Below, one piece after another: positions 9,338 through 15,564 of a stretch of DNA of 22,556 bases. The position numbers were made by a program, and so were the translations under genes. Source of the stretch: an uncultured Prevotella sp. (lineage in GTDB: Bacteria; Bacteroidota; Bacteroidia; Bacteroidales; Bacteroidaceae). The notes under the pieces are model-generated. The model did no database searches and had not been told where the DNA came from. It worked only from the letters and a program-made list of their open reading frames with translations. Within the stretch, counting starts at the first letter, position 1, and each line of letters starts with the position of its first letter. The stretch is from contig CAKQDG010000032.1 of NCBI GenBank assembly GCA_934219025.1, positions 1-22,556 on the forward strand. Direction: 5' to 3'.

Positions 9338-9469
9338 TTCAATAGCTTACAGAGAGAAATTCGGTAGTTTACCGAGAGAATTTCAGTAGCTTACCGAGAG
9401 AAATTCAGTAGGTTACAGAGATAAAATTAGTAGCTTGCCGAGAAAATTTCAGAGAATTTAAGCGAGAAA
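9338..9469. repeat. Array of 22 bp tandem repeats
   Basis: Five clear copies and a sixth degenerate copy of a 22 bp unit, starting at 9338, 9360, 9382, 9404, 9426 and 9448 with no spacers. Each begins near TTCAGTAGCTTACC and ends near GAGAGAAA; unit 2 contains the dyad GGTAGTTTACC. The period is close to two helical turns and is not divisible by three, so it is not coding. It begins 38 bp after the nrdJ stop. The function is unknown. A protein-binding array or simple slippage expansion are both possible. Confidence 0.9.
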
Positions 9470-9531
9470 AGTCTCACTGTTGAATTTTAAAGAATTTTAG
9501 ATTTAATATAGTTACGGGCGAAAGCCGGTCG

Positions 9532-9586
9532 AGTTAGCGAATGTAAGTTCTGTTGGGAAACAAAGCTTATGTCCGCTAACTGATTT
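9532..9586 (+). other. Structured leader or terminator-like hairpin before folB
   Basis: Arms AGTTAGCGAATGTAAG (9532-9547) and CTTATGTCCGCTAACT (9566-9581) form a 16-position stem with one mismatch and two G-U pairs around an 18-nt loop. GATTTTT follows. Just upstream, GGGCGAAAGCC is a GNRA-type mini-hairpin. The structure ends 22 nt before the folB ATG. It could be an attenuator, the terminator of a short RNA, or a structured leader; I do not recognise a known riboswitch. Confidence 0.55.
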
Positions 9587-9603
9587 TTAAAACATGGCAT
9601 TCA

Positions 9604-9987
9604 ATGAAACTGTTAAGCGGAGAAATTTTTATAGACAATATGCGCTTTCACGCATGCCACGGCGTAATGCCGCAGGAGCAAGCCACAGGAGGCGATTTTA
9701 CAGTGAGTGTAAAGGCGTGCTATCCATTGGCACAGGCTGTGGAAACAGACAATGTGGAATACACGTTGAATTACGCTCAAGTATATGAAATTGTGAAAAA
9801 GGAAATGGCAGCTCCTTCAAAACTTATCGAGCATGTGGCTGGGAGAATAGGAAAAAATCTGTTTGAGAAAATGCCGGAAATCCAGGAACTCACGGTAAAA
9901 GTGGTGAAAAATAATCCGCCTATGGGTGCCGATTCTGATGGCGCAGGTGTTCAGTTGCACTGGATAAACAACCAAAATGACCTGTAA
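9604..9987 (+). CDS. folB: Dihydroneopterin aldolase
   Basis: 127 residues, the normal family length. It converts 7,8-dihydroneopterin to 6-hydroxymethyl-dihydropterin and glycolaldehyde in folate synthesis. Visible family motifs are FIDNMRFHACHGVMPQE (Glu25 equivalent to the substrate-binding glutamate), TLNYAQVYEIV with Tyr57, KLIEHVAGRI with Glu76, and VKVVKNNPPM with the catalytic-type Lys102. The ATG at 9604 gives the standard N-terminus; an ATG 10 nt upstream is in another frame. Its stop is immediately followed by the annotated ATG of the amidase gene, so translational coupling is possible. No other folate gene is in the window. Confidence 0.92.
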   Translation: MKLLSGEIFIDNMRFHACHGVMPQEQATGGDFTVSVKACYPLAQAVETDNVEYTLNYAQVYEIVKKEMAAPSKLIEHVAGRIGKNLFEKMPEIQELTVKVVKNNPPMGADSDGAGVQLHWINNQNDL

Positions 9988-11367
9988 ATGGACACAAAAT
10001 CCCCAAAATGTTATGACAAAACGAAACTTATACTTAATTTTGCAAACGTGATAAAGAAAAAAAACACTATATCAAGGGCATCGGCTTTTGTCGTAATGCT
10101 GATAATGCTGGTTGTGACAAACGTCGCTGCCAAAAATTTCACACTTGTTATCGATGCCGGGCACGGCGGACATGATGCCGGAGCAAGAGGTAGCTTCTCA
10201 AACGAAAAAGACATAAACTTGAGAACTGCACTCGCTTTCGGACGATACGTAGAAAAAAACTGTCCGGACGTGAATGTTATATACACACGCAAAACAGACG
10301 TCTTCGTGCCGTTGCACAAACGCGCGGATATAGCAAACAAAAGCAAAGCAGACGTGTTTATATCAATACACACCAATGCTCTGCCGGCTGGAAGAATCGC
10401 CAGAGGACTGGAGACATATACCATGGGAATGAGGCGCTCTAACGAAAAGCTCAGTGCCGCACAGCGCGAAAATGCCGTTATAACATACGAGAGCGACTAC
10501 AAGCAGCGCTATGAGGGATACGACCCTAATTCGCCGGAAAGTGCCATAATGTTCGAGTTCATACACGACAAAAATATGGCAAAGAGTGTGGAGCTCGCAA
10601 GGCTGGTGCAGAAAAATGTTTGTTCCGTGGCTTCACGACCAGACAAGGGCGTGAAACAGGATGTTTTCCTCGTGTTGCGCGAAACATCAATGCCGGCTTG
10701 CTTGATAGAGCTGGGTTTTATCACGACTCCCGACGAAGAAAGGTTGCTCAACGACGAGGCGAGCGTGGACAACATAGCCAGAGGTATATACAATGCCTTT
10801 GCGAAATACAAAAACGACAACTCAACGGGCTTCACCGTGCCCTACGAGGCAACAAACAGTACGCAGCCGCAAATACCAACTATTGTTCCTAAAGAATACA
10901 GGAAGGCGGAGGATACGGCACCACGTGCACAGAAGCGTACGAGAACTGCGGAAATCCGGAAGCAGAATGTGGATGAAAAGAAAAAAGCGGATGACGAAGA
11001 AAATTCTGTAAATTCCGGCAAAGGCAAAACAACAGCAAAAGAAGAAAATGCCGGGAGAACAGAAAACATTCCGGCAAGAAGTAAAGAAACTGTTGCAGAC
11101 AATATCATTTTTAAAGTTCAGATACTGGCAAGCAACACTTCGTTGCAAGCAAACAGTCCAAGATTCAAAGGACACAGCGGCGTGGAATCATACAAAGAAG
11201 GCGGAATGATAAAATATACAATAGGCGCATCTGCCGATTATTATGAAATAAACCGCTTGAGGCAAAAACTCTCCGAAGACTTTCAGGGTTGTTTTGTCGT
11301 TGCATTCAAAAACGGCGAAAAGATGAATATCAATGAAGCGATAAGAGAATTTAAACGGAAAAAATAA
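9988..11367 (+). CDS. N-acetylmuramoyl-L-alanine amidase (Amidase_3) with C-terminal SPOR-like domain
   Basis: 459 residues from this ATG. A hydrophobic signal segment (SAFVVMLIMLVVTNVAA) ends near residue 48, so the enzyme is exported to the periplasm, where it cuts the amide bond between MurNAc and L-Ala. The zinc amidase domain (about 50-275) has DAGHGGHDAGA with His59, Glu73 in NEKD, His128 in SIHTNA and catalytic-type Glu241 in LIELGF. A charged, low-complexity linker (about 290-370) follows. The last 85 residues, beginning IIFKVQILAS, look like a SPOR-type peptidoglycan-binding domain. The start is doubtful: the signal peptide has an overlong n-region, and a TAATTTTG promoter-like element at 10035-10042 lies inside the annotated 5' end, followed by a GTG at 10048 (residue 21). 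It may be cotranscribed with folB and mlaD. Confidence 0.9.
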   Translation: MDTKSPKCYDKTKLILNFANVIKKKNTISRASAFVVMLIMLVVTNVAAKNFTLVIDAGHGGHDAGARGSFSNEKDINLRTALAFGRYVEKNCPDVNVIYTRKTDVFVPLHKRADIANKSKADVFISIHTNALPAGRIARGLETYTMGMRRSNEKLSAAQRENAVITYESDYKQRYEGYDPNSPESAIMFEFIHDKNMAKSVELARLVQKNVCSVASRPDKGVKQDVFLVLRETSMPACLIELGFITTPDEERLLNDEASVDNIARGIYNAFAKYKNDNSTGFTVPYEATNSTQPQIPTIVPKEYRKAEDTAPRAQKRTRTAEIRKQNVDEKKKADDEENSVNSGKGKTTAKEENAGRTENIPARSKETVADNIIFKVQILASNTSLQANSPRFKGHSGVESYKEGGMIKYTIGASADYYEINRLRQKLSEDFQGCFVVAFKNGEKMNINEAIREFKRKK

Positions 11368-11380
11368 AAACAGCAACAAT

Positions 11381-12283
11381 ATGAAGTATTTTACCAAAGA
11401 AGTAAAAATAGCCATAGTAGCAATAGTAGGTCTTGTTGTGCTCTTCCTCGGCATGAACTTTCTGAAAGGGCTCGACCTGTTCTCGTCAGACAGCCGCTAC
11501 TACATTTCGTTCAAGGACATAAGCGGACTCTCGTCCTCGTGCCCCATATATGCCGACGGATACAAAGTTGGTGTGGTTAGAAGCATTAACTATGATTACG
11601 GACAGACAAAGGATATTGTTGTCGAGGCAGACATAAACAAAGATATGCGCATACCAAAAGGAAGCAGCGCGGAGATAGTAAGCGACCTGATGGGCAACGT
11701 AAAGGTAAATCTTCTCCTTGCCAACAATATGCGCGAACGTATAAATCCAGGTGAGACAATAGTCGGAGGCATCAACGACGGAGCAATGGGACAAGTGAAA
11801 GACCTTATTCCTGTTGTTGAGAAAATGTTGCCGAAACTTGATTCCATTCTTGCCAACGTAAATGCCCTGCTTGCAGATCCGGCATTGAGCAATTCCTTGC
11901 ACAACGTTGAAACAATTACCGGCAACCTCACAACTTCGTCAAGAGAACTCAATACTCTGTTGTCTTCTCTCAACAGCAGTGTGCCTGGCCTTGTGAACAA
12001 GGCAGGGCGCGTGATGGACAATGCACAGGTGCTCACCGGAAAACTGAGCAATGTTGATGTGCAGGGAACAATGGACAAAGTTAATGCCACACTCGACAAT
12101 GTGCAGGCTTTTACAGACCAGCTCAACAACAATCAGGGAAGTCTTGGACTGCTTATGAGGGATCCCAACCTCTATTACAATCTGAATTCGACAGTGAAAC
12201 ATGCCGATTCGCTTATGATCGACCTCAAGTCGCATCCTAAACGCTATGTTCACTTCTCTGTATTTGGGAGAAAAGACAAATAA
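11381..12283 (+). CDS. mlaD: MlaD-like MCE domain protein
   Basis: 300 residues, starting 13 nt after the amidase stop, so almost certainly in the same transcript. The N-terminal helix IAIVAIVGLVVLFLGMNFL anchors it in the inner membrane with the rest in the periplasm. The MCE domain follows (about 38-115), with FKDISGLSSSCPIYADGYKV and GSSAEIVSDLMGNVKVNLLL. The remainder is a long helical tail rich in Asn, Leu and Thr (NVETITGNLTTSSRELNTLL and similar), as in MlaD/PqiB-type lipid-transport proteins. The permease and ATPase partners (MlaE, MlaF) are not in the window. The gene symbol is by family similarity. It is followed by a perfect hairpin terminator. Confidence 0.88.
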   Translation: MKYFTKEVKIAIVAIVGLVVLFLGMNFLKGLDLFSSDSRYYISFKDISGLSSSCPIYADGYKVGVVRSINYDYGQTKDIVVEADINKDMRIPKGSSAEIVSDLMGNVKVNLLLANNMRERINPGETIVGGINDGAMGQVKDLIPVVEKMLPKLDSILANVNALLADPALSNSLHNVETITGNLTTSSRELNTLLSSLNSSVPGLVNKAGRVMDNAQVLTGKLSNVDVQGTMDKVNATLDNVQAFTDQLNNNQGSLGLLMRDPNLYYNLNSTVKHADSLMIDLKSHPKRYVHFSVFGRKDK

Positions 12284-12317
12284 GCACAAAAGAATAAAAT
12301 TAGACATGACAAATAAT

Positions 12318-12360
12318 ACAATTTTGTAAAGTGCAATAATAAAGCACTTTACAAAATTGT
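12318..12360 (+). terminator. Hairpin terminator after mlaD
   Basis: Perfect 17 bp inverted repeat ACAATTTTGTAAAGTGC / GCACTTTACAAAATTGT with loop AATAATAAA. It ends in TTTC rather than a long T run but lies 35 bp after the mlaD stop, closing the folB-amidase-mlaD group before the dnaA promoter. Confidence 0.8.
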
Positions 12361-12396
12361 TTCAAAATACCCCCAAACACATTTGTCTATTCCAAT

Positions 12397-12404
12397 TATT
12401 TTTG
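12397..12404 (+). promoter_or_regulatory. Candidate promoter of dnaA
   Basis: TATTTTTG followed by CG matches TAnnTTTG. It would give a leader of about 130 nt. No TTTG lies at the standard spacing (one at 12382-12385 is too close). A 13-bp palindrome CTTTTCGGAAAAG follows within the leader. No 9-mer matching TTATCCACA was found between mlaD and dnaA. Confidence 0.45.
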
Positions 12405-12539
12405 CGAAATTTGCACACACTTTTCGGAAAAGACATAAAAACATACAGTTTTGAAAAGTTGAAAAACCAAAGTTCCGATATAGTCAAAAGACAATAATCT
12501 GGTTAAGGTCGAAAGACTAAACTATTTATTCTAATAATT

Positions 12540-13952
12540 ATGGCCGACAATCCCAATGCGCTCTGGGACAAAACCCTTTTGCTCATAAAGCAAAATGTGT
12601 CAGAGCAGCAGTACAATACATGGTTCAAGCCCATCATTTTCGAGTCGTTCAATGTAGACTCGAGAATCTTGGTGGTTCAAGTGCCCAGTCCATTCTATGC
12701 TGAGTATTTGGAGGAAAACTATATAGACCTGTTGGCTAATGTGTTGGTAAGAAATTTCGGACAGGGAATAAAGCTTAACTATAGAGTCTTGACCGACAAG
12801 CAGAACAATATCTCGCAGGTTGTAACTTCTGATCCGCCTGCAAATATTGCCGACAAAAAGCCGAAGCCCACAGGCAACAACCAGTCGCCGACGGCTCTTG
12901 ATGCGGCGCGTCCACAGCAAATAAGCTCACAGCTCAATCCGCACCACACCTTTGCAAACTATATTGAAGGAATAAGCAACAAACTGCCGCGCTCTGTGGG
13001 ACAGTCGATAGCAGAACATCCTAACACCACACAGTTTAATCCGATGTTTATCTATGGACCGTCGGGTTGTGGCAAAACCCATTTGATAAATGCCATCGGC
13101 GTAAGGACAAAACAGCTCTATCCTTTAAAGAGAGTGCTATATATCAGCGCGCGTCTGTTTCAGGTGCAATACACCAATGCCGTGCGCAACAACAATGTGA
13201 ACGACTTTATCAGTTTCTACCAGACTATCGACATGCTCATTGTGGATGACATTCAGGAATGGGCATCGGCAACGAAGACACAGGAAACATTCTTCCATAT
13301 ATTCAACCACCTGTTTATGAACGGAAAGAGGATAATACTTGCCTCCGACCGTCCGCCGGTAGATTTGCAAGGAATGAGCGACCGCCTGCTCACTCGTTTC
13401 AGTTGCGGACTGATAGCCGAACTTGAGAAGCCAAACGTGGAATTGTGTATGGATATCCTGCATAGCAAGATAAAACGCGACGGCTTGTCGATACCTGAAA
13501 ACGTGATACGTTTCATTGCCGAGACCGCAAACGGAAGTGTGAGAGACCTTGAAGGAGTGATAAACTCTCTGCTGGCATACTCTGTGGTTTACAACAGCAA
13601 TATCGACATGAGGCTTGCCGAGCGAGTTATAAAGCGCGCCGTGAAAATTGACGACAATCCGCTTACGCTCGACGACATACTTGATACCGTGTGCAACCAC
13701 TTCAGTGTTACTGTTGCATCAGTTTCGGGAAGAAGCAGGAAGAAGGAATATGTAGAGGCTCGTCAGATTTCCATGTACCTCGCACAAAAATACACCAAGA
13801 TGCCAGCCTCGCGAATTGGAAAGCTCATGGGAGGAAGAGACCATTCCACAGTGATACACAGTATTTCGAAAGTTCAAAAGCAATTGACGGTAAACAAACT
13901 GTTGCTTGAAGAAGTTACAAGTATTGAAAATTCATTCAAGTTGAAGCGTTGA
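12540..13952 (+). CDS. dnaA: Chromosomal replication initiator DnaA
   Basis: 470 residues, the full family length. Domain I at the N-terminus has LWDKTLLLIKQNVSEQQYNT and WFKPI; domain II (about 95-135) is a variable Gln/Pro/Lys-rich linker. Domain III is the AAA+ ATPase: Walker A GPSGCGKTH with Lys179, Walker B MLIVDDIQEW with Asp236-Asp237, and the sensor region with DRLLTRFSCG. Domain IV is the DNA-binding helix-turn-helix with ARQISMYLAQKYTKMPASRI and GGRDHSTVIHS. It binds DnaA boxes and opens the origin. No dnaN or recF follows, and no cluster of DnaA boxes is evident here, so this locus need not be the origin. It has its own terminator. Confidence 0.97.
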   Translation: MADNPNALWDKTLLLIKQNVSEQQYNTWFKPIIFESFNVDSRILVVQVPSPFYAEYLEENYIDLLANVLVRNFGQGIKLNYRVLTDKQNNISQVVTSDPPANIADKKPKPTGNNQSPTALDAARPQQISSQLNPHHTFANYIEGISNKLPRSVGQSIAEHPNTTQFNPMFIYGPSGCGKTHLINAIGVRTKQLYPLKRVLYISARLFQVQYTNAVRNNNVNDFISFYQTIDMLIVDDIQEWASATKTQETFFHIFNHLFMNGKRIILASDRPPVDLQGMSDRLLTRFSCGLIAELEKPNVELCMDILHSKIKRDGLSIPENVIRFIAETANGSVRDLEGVINSLLAYSVVYNSNIDMRLAERVIKRAVKIDDNPLTLDDILDTVCNHFSVTVASVSGRSRKKEYVEARQISMYLAQKYTKMPASRIGKLMGGRDHSTVIHSISKVQKQLTVNKLLLEEVTSIENSFKLKR

Positions 13953-14006
13953 TTATTTTTCAACTTGACCGTACGTAATATACGGAAGGCAATCATAAAT
14001 AAGGAG

Positions 14007-14043
14007 AAAAGGGAGAATGTCTGATGGCATCCTCCCTTTTTAT
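14007..14043 (+). terminator. Intrinsic terminator after dnaA
   Basis: AAAAGGGAGAATG (14007-14019) pairs with CATCCTCCCTTTT (14028-14040) with one mismatch around an 8-nt loop and runs into a T tract. It lies 54 bp after the dnaA stop. Confidence 0.9.
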
Positions 14044-14228
14044 TATTTCTGAAATCCAATAAAAATCAGCATCAAAGAAGCACTTTGCATCTCCCGTTTT
14101 CTTTCGCTCCCGGAATTTTTTTCTCCTGTCAAAAAAACAATTCATGCGATTTTTAAAACAATCCGTTTGCTCTTAGTACAATTTTTTTTGCTCAAACTAC
14201 AAAATGTACTTCAGACTGCCGGAAACAC

Positions 14229-14259
14229 TTTCGTTGTGATGAAAATCTTTGTATCTTTG
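14229..14259 (+). promoter_or_regulatory. Orphan Bacteroidetes-type promoter
   Basis: TTTC at 14229-14232, a 19 bp spacer, then a perfect -7 element TATCTTTG at 14252-14259. It points into a region with no convincing gene. An interrupted dyad (AGTACAATTTT and AAAATGTACT, 14175-14210) lies just upstream. Confidence 0.65.
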
Positions 14260-14264
14260 CCATT

Positions 14265-14497
14265 AGAAAATATAGGATTAAAACCATATTATTAAAATAA
14301 AAATAGTTAGTATTATAAATCCATAAACCATGCGAATATTTTAAAACCATGCTTTCATTCGAAAATAAAAAAGTAAAAACGTTGCGTTGTATTGCAACCT
14401 GATAATCGCCATGAAAAACACTGATTTGATTTATGTGTGATAAAGGTTCGCCCCTGCATATGTCTCAGTCGTGAGCTATATGCAGGGGAGTGCTTTT
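14265..14497 (+). ncRNA. Candidate small RNA or orphan transcript between dnaA and the CDF gene
   Basis: The stretch from 13953 to 14507 has no recognisable gene. It holds the dnaA terminator, then a promoter (14229-14259) and a hairpin ending near 14497, which bracket about 230 nt of transcript. The only ATG-initiated reading frames seen inside are tiny: 4 codons near 14330, 17 codons at 14349-14402 and 9 codons at 14411-14440. A short hairpin (GTTGC/GCAAC, around 14391) is also present. It could be a regulatory RNA, a peptide-bearing leader, or the remains of a promoter whose gene was lost. No known RNA family is recognised. Confidence 0.4.
14451..14497 (+). terminator. Strong hairpin terminator of the orphan unit
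   Basis: CCCCTGCATAT (14451-14461) pairs perfectly with ATATGCAGGGG (14478-14488), with an inner CTCA/TGAG stem. AGTGCTTTTG follows. The T run favours plus-strand termination. It also sits 20-57 bp beyond the minus-strand CDF stop and may limit readthrough there. Confidence 0.8.
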
Positions 14498-14507
14498 GTA
14501 ATATTCT

Positions 14508-15401
14508 TTATTTCTTTGGCTCAACATGCAAGTTGATGTGAGTGTGCTCCCCGAAATGTTTTCTGAGTTTCCTTTCAACCTCTGTTGCATGGCGGTGACA
14601 CTCGCTTAAAGACATCTCGCCAGGCATACGTATGTGCATCTCCATGGCAATGTTGCTGCCGATGTGCCGCGTGCATAGATTGTGCACGTCGCTAACTTCA
14701 GATTCGCTTTCGGCTATTTCCACAATCTTTCTTTCTATTTCTGCCGGCAAACTTTTTTCGAGCAGGTCGCCAGATGCCGTGCGCACAAGCGATAGAGCTG
14801 TGCGCACGATGAATATGCTCACTACAACAGCCGCGATTGGGTCGAGCACAGCCCATTTGCTGCCGAGCAATATTGCTCCGCCAATACCAACGGCGGTGCC
14901 TATAGACGAAAGGGCATCGCTGCGGTGATGCCATGCGTTGGCAATTACGGCTTGAGAGTTTACGTCTTTCCCCACTTTTTCCGTGAAACGGAAAGTCCAT
15001 TCCTTCAGCCCTATACTCACCAATGCTGCAACAAAAGCCACCATGCCAGGTTGTTCCAGTTGTGTGCCGTTAATGAAATCCCATATCTTGTGGCCCCCGT
15101 TGTATAGAATATAAAATCCCACGCATAGCAATGCAATGCCGATAATAGAAGTGGCGAGCGTTTCATATTTGCCGTGGCCGTAGTCATGGTCTTCGTCCTC
15201 CGGCTTGGAACTTATCTTTACGAATACCACAACCACCAAGTCGGTTAGGAAATCCGACAATGAGTGTATGGCATCAGCAATCATCGCCGCCGATCCGCCC
15301 ACGATTCCTGCCACGAACTTAAAAACGAACAGAACCACATTTACAATGCTTCCCATCAGAGTAACGCGATAGATTTTCTTTTCTCTCTCAGTTGTCTTCA
15401 T
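14508..15401 (-). CDS. Cation diffusion facilitator (CDF) metal exporter, FieF-like
   Basis: 297 residues with six predicted membrane helices and a C-terminal cytoplasmic domain. The transport site is visible as His46-x3-Asp50 in DAIHSLSDFLTD (helix 2) and His158-x3-Asp162 in NAWHHRSDALSS (helix 5). The loop EDHDYGHGKYE between helices 2 and 3 is a family hallmark. The C-terminal domain, ending GEHTHINLHVEP, is the metal-binding regulatory ferredoxin-like fold. CDF proteins export Zn2+, Fe2+ or related ions against protons across the inner membrane. The His-Asp pair in helix 2 is compatible with zinc, but the substrate is not settled. It is divergent from the secreted Omp28-like gene and has its own promoter. 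Confidence 0.93.
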   Translation of the reverse strand: MKTTEREKKIYRVTLMGSIVNVVLFVFKFVAGIVGGSAAMIADAIHSLSDFLTDLVVVVFVKISSKPEDEDHDYGHGKYETLATSIIGIALLCVGFYILYNGGHKIWDFINGTQLEQPGMVAFVAALVSIGLKEWTFRFTEKVGKDVNSQAVIANAWHHRSDALSSIGTAVGIGGAILLGSKWAVLDPIAAVVVSIFIVRTALSLVRTASGDLLEKSLPAEIERKIVEIAESESEVSDVHNLCTRHIGSNIAMEMHIRMPGEMSLSECHRHATEVERKLRKHFGEHTHINLHVEPKK

Positions 15402-15428
15402 ACCTAAAAATGATTAGTAAAACGGGTG

Positions 15429-15436
15429 CAAAGATA
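15429..15436 (-). promoter_or_regulatory. Promoter -7 element of the CDF gene
   Basis: On the minus strand this reads TATCTTTG followed by GCACC, an exact -7 consensus match, 27 nt before the CDF start codon. No clear -33 TTTG is seen. Confidence 0.7.
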
Positions 15437-15505
15437 ATTATTAATACTGATATGTAGGTAGTAAATATGAGAAAAAGGTGAAATAATGTAAAAAGTAAAG
15501 GAAAA

Positions 15506-15537
15506 TTTGTTTGCAGCGTGAAAAAGCAATAACTTTG
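15506..15537 (+). promoter_or_regulatory. Promoter of the Omp28-like gene
   Basis: TTTG (15506-15509), a 20 bp spacer, then TAACTTTG (15530-15537) followed by GCAG: a complete -33/-7 match. It rules out the longer reading frame that opens with TTG at 15511, because that codon lies inside the promoter. The true start is the ATG at 15565. Confidence 0.88.
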
Positions 15538-15564
15538 CAGAAGCACAATTTAAATAATAACATT

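Noticed and set aside
9338..9469. CRISPR array
   Set aside because: The 22 bp units are head-to-tail with no spacers, and no cas genes are present.
9594..9788. 64-codon ORF overlapping folB
   Set aside because: It is in another frame of the folB coding sequence, which has intact family motifs.
15511..15564. Upstream TTG start extending the Omp28-like protein by 18 residues
   Set aside because: The extension overlaps the -7 promoter element and would place extra residues before a perfect signal peptide; ATG 15565 is far better.
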